Positions 36,665-45,312 of a stretch of 64,000 nt of DNA are shown here, piece by piece (positions within the stretch are counted from its first letter, which is position 1; the number at the start of each line of letters is the position of its first letter). The translations under genes were made by a program, and so were the position numbers. This DNA is from Rickettsia bellii RML369-C (lineage in GTDB: Bacteria > Pseudomonadota > Alphaproteobacteria > Rickettsiales > Rickettsiaceae): positions 434,001 to 498,000 of the forward strand of contig NC_007940.1 of the NCBI RefSeq assembly GCF_000012385.1. Reading direction: 5' to 3'. Under the pieces are notes generated by a model. It made no database searches and was not told the origin of the DNA. It worked only from the letters and a program-made list of their open reading frames with translations.

Positions 36665-39600
36665 ATGGCAATACAGTTTGCAAGAATAGAAATAGTGAGT
36701 AGGAGTTCAGGAGGAAATGCTTGCCTGAAAGCTGCCTATAATGCCAGGCTGATTATTAAAGATGAGAGAACTAACGTTACTTATAATTTTAGCAAAAAAG
36801 GCGATAATGTTTACCATGCAGTATTATTGCCTAATTATGTAGATAAAAGATTTAAAGACCCAAGGGTCTTGATGAATGAAGTAGAACGTCTAGAGACAAG
36901 AAAAAATAGTCAATTATTAAAAGATATAGTTATAGCACTGCCTGATGATAAAGAGCTAGATTTAAATGATAGGATAGCCATTACTCATGAAATAATCGAA
37001 GAGATGGGGTGGGTAAAGAATGGTCTAGGAGTTCAAATTGATATTCATCAGCCACATGATGGAGATAAGAATTGGCATGCCCATTTGCTTGTTACTACCA
37101 GAAGATTCACAGAAGATGGTAAATCTTTAGGAGCTAAGGCAGTAGATTTAAATCCTAAATTTGCCAAAGTTAAGGGCAAAGCATTCATTATCCCAGAGGA
37201 GGAAATAATACATAAGAGAGTTAAAGAAGTAATCAATAAATATTTTGCTAAGTTAGGTTTAGAAATCCAAGTAGACCCGATAAGTTTTATGCCTCAGCAG
37301 CATGTTGGTCCTACTAGAATGCGAAGTATTATCAATGAAATAGCTGAGCAAAATAAAATATGTAAATTAGCTCATCTGGAAATTATTAAAAATAGTGATG
37401 GAGTGTTAAATCGTATTATTCGTCATCAAGCTATTTTTACTAAATTGGATATAGAAAAAGCAATAAAAGAGATTCCAGAAGAAGTAGAAAAGTCAAAACT
37501 AATAAGGGAGGTATTAAATTCAGATAGGCTGGTAAAACTATATAATGAAGATGGCACGGATACTAAATACTATACTACTAAAGACATAAGGGATGAAGAA
37601 TTAAGGTTACTTAGAATAGCATATAAGGTAAATAACCAGATTCATTTTAATAATATTATTAAGCTTAAAAGTGCTATCGATAATCTTGCAAGTGTTAATG
37701 AAGCACAAAGAGAAAGTCTACAGCATATTTTAATTAATAATCAAGGGATTAGGATTTTACAAGGTAGAGCCGGTACCGGTAAGTCACAAGTACTTGTGCA
37801 GGCTTATAAAATTGCCACTAATCATGGGCAAAATATTATAGGGCTTAGTCCTACTCATAAAGCAGCATCAGAGCTTAAAAGTAAAGGTTACCGGCAATGT
37901 TATACAGTAAAAGGATTTTTATTTAAATTATATAATGGCAAAGCTGATCTACCAAGAAATAGCCTGCTAGTAGTAGATGAAGCAGGGATGGTAGGTAATA
38001 GTGATTATTTAGAATTACTAAAAGTAGCAAGGAGTAACAATTGTAATCTAATACTGGCTGGAGATGAGAGACAACTCACTTCCGTTGAGCGAGGAGGAAT
38101 GTTTGCAGTATTGGCTAGTAAATTTGGCTCATATGAGTTAAGTAGAATTAGAAGACAGAGTAAAGCATGGGCAAGAGAAATGGCTTCATGCTTTGCAAGA
38201 TCAGATATTACTGGTGGCTTGCGTTTACTTGCACAACATGATGGTTTAAAGATTGATCATACGCTAGAAGAATCAATGGCAAGATTAATTAATGATTGGA
38301 GCAACAGCAAATTTGCTCTAAATGAGCGTTTAATAATTACCATGCGTAATGCTGAAGTAGATAGTATTAATCAAGGCATCAGGGAGTTACTAAAAGCTAG
38401 AGGCTTACTTACCGGTAAAGAATATAGACGTTATCTATCATCTGAAAAGCATGAAGATTATATGGCAGGAGATCGTATTTTGTTTAAAAGTACAAATAAA
38501 GATTTACAAATAGAAAATGGTGAATTTGCAACGATAACTTCAGTAAGTAATGATAAATTTATTGCTAAAACAGATAGCGGGAAAGAAATAGAATTTAATC
38601 CTCAAGATGTAAGCTTTAAACATGGCTATGCTTCTACAGTGTATAAAGCACAAGGAGCCTCAATTAAAAATGTCTATGTATTACATAATTTAGCAGGAAA
38701 TAGCAGAAATTCTTATGTAGCCATGACTAGACATATAGAAGAGGTAAAACTTTACTATAATAGGAAGGCTACCAGGAATATGGCCAGTTTAATATCGCAA
38801 CTTAGCAAAATAGATAATAGGCTATCTAGCATTAATTTTAAAACTTTAGAAGAATTAGTAGCGATTCAAGATCAAGAGAATAAGAGTCCTAATATTATAG
38901 ATAAAGTAGGTGATTGGTTTAAAGGGGTAGTAGAAGATATTAAGGATAGATTACACAGTAATGATAACTATTACCACTTAAGAGTGAGATCAAGATCATC
39001 TGCTAAGGTAGCAGAAATCCTAAGAAGCACTAGCACAAATTTTGCCACAAGCCATAAAGCCCAAGAAGAGCGAAAAAGCTCTTCTTATAACCTTACGAAT
39101 TGTAATAAACAAGATACAACAATAAGTGTTAAATTACAAGAGGATATTATGGCAAAGAATAAAATAGATTATAATGCTATTAATAAACAAAAAGCAGTAG
39201 AATTAAAGCAACGATTATCATTTAAAGCGGAAGAAATAGGTAGAAATTTGCTAGGCAGTCCAAATAACCACTTATCGAGTAGTCACATATTACGCTGGGG
39301 AAAAGATGGTAAGATAGCGATGAAGATAAATGGCAGTAAAGCTGGCAGATGGTATGATTTTAGTAAAGGAGAGGGAGGAGATTTATTTACCTTAGTACAA
39401 AGAGAAAAAAATTGTGATTTTGTAGAAGCTAAGAAATATTTACAAGATATGGTTGGTATATCAAACAATAGCAAGTTATTAGAAGATAAGATAAAAGAGC
39501 AATTTGACCAAAAAGTTAAGAATCAAGATCAACAAGCGAAATATGCTGAAATATCTAAGATAAAGAGAGCTGAAGAATTATATGAAAAATCAGATTCTAT

Positions 39601-40816
39601 AATCTATACGACGCCAAATAATATAGCAAAAAAATATTTATTAGAACATCGTGGAATTAAAAAAATATTAACAGGATATCAACTAAATAATGATCTTAGA
39701 ACCAATATGATGTGGGACAGTAATAGCAAACAATATTATCCTGCATTAATTGCTTTTGCTAGAAATAAAGATGGTAATATTACCGGTGGACAATCAATTT
39801 ATTTAAACAAAGAAACAAATAATAAAGCTGATATTGAGGTTAATAAACGTTCATTTGGTAGAATCAGAGGTTCTTTTGTTGAGATTAATAAAACTAACGA
39901 ACAGCAGAACGTACAAAGCAGGAACGTACAAAGCAGTAAAGATGGCAATAATTCAGTTAGTAATATAACGATTATAGCAGAAGGGGTAGAGACCGCTTTA
40001 AGTATTAGGGAAGCTGGTATTAAAGGCAAAATTCTTTGTAGTTTAGGTGTAAGTAACATTAGGAACTATGAGCCTATCAAAGGAGAAAGAATAATAATTG
40101 CTGCCGATAATGACGGCAAAGACGCAGTATCAGTTAATACTGTAATTAAAGCACAGGAAGAATTAATTAGGCAAGGAGCGACGGTAGCAATAATACGACC
40201 ACCAGAAAAAGGCGATTTTAATGATATGTTAAAATCCCAAGGAGCAGAATCTATAAACAAGCTTATAGAAGCTGAAATAGCAAAATTAACAGCAGCTAGC
40301 AAAGTAACAGAACTTAAATCATCCTTAAAAGCAAGTGATGATAGAAAATCACAAATTAAATCTATAGAATTATTATTTTCAAAATTTGCAAATAACGATA
40401 ATAACGGACTAAATAATTTGCAGCAACAGCAAATAAAAGCTCTAGCAAAGTTTGGCACAGCAGAAAATATCGATACTGCTTTACAAATCTACAGAGAAAA
40501 AGGTATAGATTCTTGTACTGCTTATAGTAACAAGATTTGCATAGCAGCAATAGAGCAGAAGATACAGAAAGATTTACAAATTATGCAGAATAAATTTGAT
40601 CCTAATTATAATCTTGGTGATAAAAAATTTTGTGATATAGTAGTACATGATTTTCAAGGCAAAAGCCATCTCGTCCCTGAAGATTACTTAAATGCCATAG
40701 GAAGAGATAAACAAGTAATGCAATATATAAGTCCAAGCTCAGAAATAGGTAAAGAAATAAGAAGTGCGGTAAAGCAAGTATCTGAGATCAAGCTAAATCA
40801 AGGAATAAGAGTTTAG
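36665..40816 (+). CDS. traA: Ti-type TraA relaxase-helicase with C-terminal primase-like region
   Basis: This 1383-residue protein nicks and unwinds DNA for conjugation. The MobA/MobL relaxase at 1-230 has the metal-binding DGDKNWHAHLLVTTRRF. A RecD-like helicase follows at 330-720, with Walker A LQGRAGTGKSQVL near residue 365, VVDEAGMVGN and the late motif HGYASTVYKAQGAS. A CHC2-like primase module sits near 870-930 (SHILRWGKDGKIAM). A TOPRIM domain at about 1100-1190 shows IIAEGVETALSI and IIIAADNDGKDA. The frame is intact. It is divergent from traD and probably expressed apart from the minus-strand F-type cluster. Confidence 0.93.
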   Translation: MAIQFARIEIVSRSSGGNACLKAAYNARLIIKDERTNVTYNFSKKGDNVYHAVLLPNYVDKRFKDPRVLMNEVERLETRKNSQLLKDIVIALPDDKELDLNDRIAITHEIIEEMGWVKNGLGVQIDIHQPHDGDKNWHAHLLVTTRRFTEDGKSLGAKAVDLNPKFAKVKGKAFIIPEEEIIHKRVKEVINKYFAKLGLEIQVDPISFMPQQHVGPTRMRSIINEIAEQNKICKLAHLEIIKNSDGVLNRIIRHQAIFTKLDIEKAIKEIPEEVEKSKLIREVLNSDRLVKLYNEDGTDTKYYTTKDIRDEELRLLRIAYKVNNQIHFNNIIKLKSAIDNLASVNEAQRESLQHILINNQGIRILQGRAGTGKSQVLVQAYKIATNHGQNIIGLSPTHKAASELKSKGYRQCYTVKGFLFKLYNGKADLPRNSLLVVDEAGMVGNSDYLELLKVARSNNCNLILAGDERQLTSVERGGMFAVLASKFGSYELSRIRRQSKAWAREMASCFARSDITGGLRLLAQHDGLKIDHTLEESMARLINDWSNSKFALNERLIITMRNAEVDSINQGIRELLKARGLLTGKEYRRYLSSEKHEDYMAGDRILFKSTNKDLQIENGEFATITSVSNDKFIAKTDSGKEIEFNPQDVSFKHGYASTVYKAQGASIKNVYVLHNLAGNSRNSYVAMTRHIEEVKLYYNRKATRNMASLISQLSKIDNRLSSINFKTLEELVAIQDQENKSPNIIDKVGDWFKGVVEDIKDRLHSNDNYYHLRVRSRSSAKVAEILRSTSTNFATSHKAQEERKSSSYNLTNCNKQDTTISVKLQEDIMAKNKIDYNAINKQKAVELKQRLSFKAEEIGRNLLGSPNNHLSSSHILRWGKDGKIAMKINGSKAGRWYDFSKGEGGDLFTLVQREKNCDFVEAKKYLQDMVGISNNSKLLEDKIKEQFDQKVKNQDQQAKYAEISKIKRAEELYEKSDSIIYTTPNNIAKKYLLEHRGIKKILTGYQLNNDLRTNMMWDSNSKQYYPALIAFARNKDGNITGGQSIYLNKETNNKADIEVNKRSFGRIRGSFVEINKTNEQQNVQSRNVQSSKDGNNSVSNITIIAEGVETALSIREAGIKGKILCSLGVSNIRNYEPIKGERIIIAADNDGKDAVSVNTVIKAQEELIRQGATVAIIRPPEKGDFNDMLKSQGAESINKLIEAEIAKLTAASKVTELKSSLKASDDRKSQIKSIELLFSKFANNDNNGLNNLQQQQIKALAKFGTAENIDTALQIYREKGIDSCTAYSNKICIAAIEQKIQKDLQIMQNKFDPNYNLGDKKFCDIVVHDFQGKSHLVPEDYLNAIGRDKQVMQYISPSSEIGKEIRSAVKQVSEIKLNQGIRV

Positions 40817-40860
40817 AGTGTAGTGTAATAATATTTTATCAAGTTAAAAAATATAAATAT

Positions 40861-41928
40861 ATGAGTGAACAAGGAAACCTGCTGGGTGATCCAGATAAGG
40901 ATAAGAAGAAAGCTAAGCATGATAAGATATTTCGTAAGGCACTAGAGAATCCTCTAGTTGCCCATGAATTCTTTAATGCACATTTGCCCCCAAATATTAA
41001 AAGTTTAATAGATTTTCCTAGTTTAGCAATGGAAAATACCACTTTTGTAGAAAGCTCTTTAAAAGATTCTATCTCTGATGTTTTATTCTCATGCAAATTT
41101 GATAAACAAGACGGATACTTATTTTTGCTTGTCGAGCATCAATCAAAAGCAGATCATTTTATGGCTTTTAGGTTATTTAAATATATGATTAATATTTGTG
41201 AGCGATATTTAATACAAAATCCTAAAGCTAAGACTTTACCATTAATATACCCGATGATATTTTTCAATGGTCAGGAAAAATATAATGTTGCAAGGAATTT
41301 GTGGGATTTATTTACTAATAACAAATTAGCAAAAGAATTATGGATTAATGATTACCAGTTAGTGAACGTCCATGAAATTCCTGATGAAGAGTTTAAACAA
41401 AGGATATGGTCAGGGATATTAGAATTTTTTCTCAAACATATACATGAGAGAGAGTTGTTAAAAAGATGGCAAGAAATATCAGATATATTACCGGAATTAA
41501 CCAAAATAACGATAGGTTATGATTATCTAGAAATGATATTATATTATACATTGACGAAGATAGAGCAAGCTGATAAAATAAAGCTAAAGAATTTATTATC
41601 AACAAAGTTAAATCCGGAAATAGGGACAAGGCTTATGAGAAGTTTAGCAGAGCATTGGCAACAAGAAGGGAAAGAAATAGGTATTCTTGAAGGCTTACAA
41701 GTTGGTGAGGCTAAAGGTATCCAAATTGGTGAAGCTAAAGGTATCCAAATTGGAAAAGCTGAAGGTATCCAAATTGGAAAAGCTGAAGGTAAAGCTGAAG
41801 GTAAAGCTGAAGGGGAATATAATAAAGCAGTAGAGGTAGCAAAGAAAATGTTAACTCAAGGTTGTAATGTTTCTTTAATTTCTAGTGTAACCGGTCTTGA
41901 TGAAGCTTTTATTAGTTCTTTAGAGTAA
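40861..41928 (+). CDS. Rpn/YhgA-like PD-(D/E)XK nuclease family protein
   Basis: 355 residues of the recombination-promoting nuclease (transposase_31) family. The sequence HDKIFRKALENPLVAHEFFNAHLP opens the domain. SDVLFSCKF and LFLLVEHQSK carry the D...E-X-Q nuclease signature. Before the C terminus, residues about 280-320 are a run of GEAKGIQI and GKAEG units encoded by short DNA tandem repeats. Family members occur in many copies in rickettsiae and are thought to be nucleases linked to mobile DNA. It lies 45 bases after traA. Confidence 0.9.
   Translation: MSEQGNLLGDPDKDKKKAKHDKIFRKALENPLVAHEFFNAHLPPNIKSLIDFPSLAMENTTFVESSLKDSISDVLFSCKFDKQDGYLFLLVEHQSKADHFMAFRLFKYMINICERYLIQNPKAKTLPLIYPMIFFNGQEKYNVARNLWDLFTNNKLAKELWINDYQLVNVHEIPDEEFKQRIWSGILEFFLKHIHERELLKRWQEISDILPELTKITIGYDYLEMILYYTLTKIEQADKIKLKNLLSTKLNPEIGTRLMRSLAEHWQQEGKEIGILEGLQVGEAKGIQIGEAKGIQIGKAEGIQIGKAEGKAEGKAEGEYNKAVEVAKKMLTQGCNVSLISSVTGLDEAFISSLE
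41703..41816 (+). repeat. Tandem repeats inside the Rpn-like gene
   Basis: A 24-base unit (GGTGAAGCTAAAGGTATCCA plus AATT) is repeated about four times, then a 12-base unit GCTGAAGGTAAA about three times. All are in frame, giving a repetitive acidic-basic tail likely to vary in length between strains. Confidence 0.8.
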
Positions 41929-42041
41929 ACATATTTCTTGTAAAATTTACTCTGCTGTTTGAAAAATAATTTATAAAAAATTCTGAAATGACAAAAAAGT
42001 TTTTTATACACAGCTTACCTCTAAAACTCGTATACTAAATT

Positions 42042-42320
42042 AGTCCGTCCGCCAAAACTCAAAAAAATATCACTTGTGGCACTAATTTCCAAAAACAGGG
42101 CAATTTTAGAGCAAATTACTATGATTTTGAGGGCTAATTTTAAATTTTTGTATCAAAAAACACACTATGTCCCAAAACGTACTCAATTTTCTCGTTGCCA
42201 TTTTTTTGTATTTCCATAAGCTTTTGATATAAAACCTTTCATTTTCTTATGGATTTTACTATTACTTTTTGCCTTAAAACCTAGTATCTATAAGGTCTGT
42301 AGAGTTTTGGCGGACGGACT
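42042..42320 (-). mobile_element. MITE-like element, copy 2 (inverted relative to copy 1)
   Basis: The 279-bp element has ends AGTCCGTCCGCCAAAACTC and GAGTTTTGGCGGACGGACT, a perfect 19-bp inverted pair, with a direct 5-bp AAATT duplication on each side. No coding frame is present. It occupies most of the gap 41929-42439, and the rest of that gap shows nothing I can name. Confidence 0.88.
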
Positions 42321-42439
42321 AAATTAGCGATTTAAAGGGGCATTATAGTAGGATTTTTCTTTATAAGGTAATCCCCTATCAAACAATTGAAATCTTTTAA
42401 AAATACCATTAAAATGGTTTCTATATTTTTGCATTTAAA

Positions 42440-44131
42440 TCAAGTTTGTAAATTCATTTGTAATTTAGTAATTGGGATGTTACCCGCAAGTTTTACATAA
42501 CAGGTAAGATCTTCTAGATTCATAATTTCAGATGGCATTACTAATAATTTTCTTTTCTCTAAGCTATGCATATTTACTCCATCACGCATGGAGTTAGCAC
42601 CATAAGAGAGATTCTCTTGAGTTTCAATAATTTCTTGCTCACCAAGCATTAAAGCTGATTTATGTGCTGTTTGTTGATCACTTACCCGAAAAATAAATTT
42701 GCTACCAAATAAATCAAGCATTGAAGCTGTTCCAGCAGAACCATATATCTCCTCTAATTGATGAATGTTTTGCATACCTGCAACAACGCAGCCACCATAT
42801 TTCCTGCTTTCAGCCAAAGCTATAGGGAGTGAAGATATCTTTTGTAAAGCTGGCAGCTCATCAATCACAAACCACATATTACTATGAGTATTATTGATGT
42901 TCCTATTCATTAATGCTTTTATCGCTATGCTAATCCATGCAGCAATAAGTGGTCGAAGCATTACTCTTTGATTAGGAGTACTAGTTATAAATAACCAACC
43001 TTTGTCCGCAGTAAACCACTTTCTAATACTAAACTCACCTTTAGGCTTTAAATGTTGCAACACTTCAATATTTTTACTAACAGTTGCTTGAATACCTGAA
43101 GAAGTCTCAGGGGCACTACTGCTAATTATACCAGATACTGCACTATTTTTAAAACTTTTTGCAAATTCTTTATTATTTGCATAAAGAATAGTATTTATTA
43201 GCTTTTTGATGTCTTTACTATCCTGATATAATCTTAATCCTTCAGCGAGTACCAACTCAGCACTTTTAGCAAAAAAATCATCTAATTTGGGATTATAGTT
43301 ACTAAAGTTACTTGCCATATCATTATAATCCCAAATTTCATGACAATCATTCCAAGGCAACCAATGCTCTGTATTCTCTTGCAAAGGATTAAGTAGCTTA
43401 TCACATTTGGGATCAAAAAATCGATCAGTAAAGCTACCTGTTAAATCAACAATAATTGCTCTACCTTGCTCTTTTCTAATCTGAGGTAATAGCTCATTTA
43501 ACATATTAGTTTTACCACTACCAGTAGTACCGGTAATAAGAATATGCCTCCTTTCGCTATTTTTAACTAATGGCAATCCAGAAAAACAAATATTAGCAGC
43601 TTGTTTGTTTTTATGAAGCATTCTCGCTAAAGTTTTTGCTTCCACCAAATCTGCTCCCCTGATCTTATCTTGTATAACAGCTTTTTTACCTCGATACATA
43701 AAAAAGATGATGGCAGTAAACATGCTAATAGTAAAAACAATAATACCTTCTGGCCAAGCTGAATGCAATAAGAATTGCCCAAATTGATTGATATTATGCG
43801 AATGCGGTGTAACATGCCAAAATTTATGCACAAATTCTTCAGCATTACGATAAACCCAAGCTTTTTGTTCTAAATAATAGAATTTAATACCTATTTGGCT
43901 TATAGGGTAAAAATACTCTCCTATGGCAAGTTTTAATTGTGCGTATCGCTCTATGATAAAATAATATAAGCTTACTAAGGACAATTTCTGATATGTACGC
44001 CACATTAGCCAAACTACAGTAAATATTAATCCAATAGTTAAAGCATTAATACTGCCTTGCCCAAGCATTCTCATCTGATGAGCAAAAATCTGTGAACCAC
44101 GAGTAAAATTATTTTGATTTTGTTGCATCAA
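42440..44131 (-). CDS. traD: F-type coupling protein TraD (type IV ATPase)
   Basis: The coupling protein docks the relaxosome to the transfer channel. The 563-residue protein has N-terminal membrane helices (residues 34-50 and about 125-143). The TraD/VirD4 ATPase follows: Walker A ITGTTGSGKTNML near residue 200, Walker B MWFVIDELPAL near residue 425, and the conserved GGCVVAGMQNIHQLEEIYG. It is the last gene of the minus-strand tra cluster and starts one base after the TPR gene stop. Confidence 0.94.
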   Translation of the reverse strand: MMQQNQNNFTRGSQIFAHQMRMLGQGSINALTIGLIFTVVWLMWRTYQKLSLVSLYYFIIERYAQLKLAIGEYFYPISQIGIKFYYLEQKAWVYRNAEEFVHKFWHVTPHSHNINQFGQFLLHSAWPEGIIVFTISMFTAIIFFMYRGKKAVIQDKIRGADLVEAKTLARMLHKNKQAANICFSGLPLVKNSERRHILITGTTGSGKTNMLNELLPQIRKEQGRAIIVDLTGSFTDRFFDPKCDKLLNPLQENTEHWLPWNDCHEIWDYNDMASNFSNYNPKLDDFFAKSAELVLAEGLRLYQDSKDIKKLINTILYANNKEFAKSFKNSAVSGIISSSAPETSSGIQATVSKNIEVLQHLKPKGEFSIRKWFTADKGWLFITSTPNQRVMLRPLIAAWISIAIKALMNRNINNTHSNMWFVIDELPALQKISSLPIALAESRKYGGCVVAGMQNIHQLEEIYGSAGTASMLDLFGSKFIFRVSDQQTAHKSALMLGEQEIIETQENLSYGANSMRDGVNMHSLEKRKLLVMPSEIMNLEDLTCYVKLAGNIPITKLQMNLQT

Positions 44132-44132
44132 A

Positions 44133-45302
44133 TTACAAATTATCTTGCATTATCTTTAATTTTTCTTCAAACTCGTCAGCCATAAGATCATTACCTAGTT
44201 TTCTTAAAGCTTTAATTATTTCTGTATATTCTGTCATAAGATTAGGTTTATATTTAAGAGCTAAGTGAAAATTTACTTTAGCTTCTTTTTCTTTTCCCAT
44301 GCTAATCAATGTAATTCCTTTTTCTAAGTAACTTTCAGCATAATCAGATTTATACTTAATAGCTAGATCATAGCTATTAATTGCTTCTTGATATTTACCT
44401 AATTTTCTAAGAGCTATTCCTTTTTCTAAGTATGATGCTGTATAAGTAGGATCATATTTGATTGCTAAATCACAATTCTCTATTGCTTCATGATATTTTT
44501 TTAATATGTTTAAAGAGATAGCCTTGTTATAGTATGCTTCTACACAATGGGGCTGATATTTTATAGCTATATCACAGGTTTCAATTGCTTCTTGATATTT
44601 TCCTAAGTTTATTAAAGCTGCACCCTTGTTGTTATAAGCATCTGCATAATCTGATTTATATTTAATAGCTAAATCAAAATTTTTTATTGCTTCTTGATGT
44701 TGCCATAAAGACATTAAGGATATTCCTTTATTATAATATGCTTCTGGATATCTTGGGTTATATTTTAAGGCAAGATCACAATTTTCTATTGCTTCTTGAT
44801 GCTTTCCTAAATTACTTAAAGAATTACCTTTATTATTATATGCTACCGCAAAATGCAAATTATATTTTAGTGCAAGATCAAAATTTTTTATTGCTTCTTG
44901 ATATCTACCTAATTTATTTAAAGAATTACCTTTATTATTATAGGCTTCTGTAAAACTAGAACCATATTTGATTGCTAAATTATAATATTGTATTGCTTCT
45001 TGATATTTTCCTAACTTAGCTAAGACCATTCCTTTATAGTTATAAGCATCTTCGTAGTCAGGTTTATATTTAATAGCTAAATCAAAATTTTTTATTGCTT
45101 CTTGATATTTTCCTAATTTATAAAAAGATTTACCAATATTTAAATATTCTTCAGCTAAAATATTTGAATCCTGAATTTTGCTTTGTTGCTCGATTTGTTG
45201 TTGTTTTGCATTAGTAGGATTGATCAAGTTTTCTGCAAAAGCACTACTGAAAAATATTAATGATAAGATAAATATGAATGCTAATTTTTCGATGTTTTGC
45301 AT
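44133..45302 (-). CDS. Secreted or periplasmic TPR-repeat protein
   Basis: After a signal peptide (MQNIEKLAFIFILSLIFFSS then AFAEN) come about ten tandem TPRs of 34 residues, with the consensus AYNNKGNSLNKLGKYQEAIK and NFDLAIKYKPD. I start at 45302 because that Met gives a typical signal sequence; an upstream ATG at 45326 overlaps the traG end. TPR arrays bind proteins, so it may be an assembly factor of the conjugation machine or a host-interaction protein. It is inserted between traG and traD of the F-type cluster. Confidence 0.86.
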   Translation of the reverse strand: MQNIEKLAFIFILSLIFFSSAFAENLINPTNAKQQQIEQQSKIQDSNILAEEYLNIGKSFYKLGKYQEAIKNFDLAIKYKPDYEDAYNYKGMVLAKLGKYQEAIQYYNLAIKYGSSFTEAYNNKGNSLNKLGRYQEAIKNFDLALKYNLHFAVAYNNKGNSLSNLGKHQEAIENCDLALKYNPRYPEAYYNKGISLMSLWQHQEAIKNFDLAIKYKSDYADAYNNKGAALINLGKYQEAIETCDIAIKYQPHCVEAYYNKAISLNILKKYHEAIENCDLAIKYDPTYTASYLEKGIALRKLGKYQEAINSYDLAIKYKSDYAESYLEKGITLISMGKEKEAKVNFHLALKYKPNLMTEYTEIIKALRKLGNDLMADEFEEKLKIMQDNL

Positions 45303-45312
45303 AAATTTTTTC

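Noticed and set aside
39799..40458. Long antisense frames within traA
   Set aside because: Shadows of the relaxase gene, which has clear motifs in its own frame.
44687..44953. Plus-strand frame with repeated Leu/Tyr motifs
   Set aside because: It is the antisense reading of the TPR array and inherits its periodicity.
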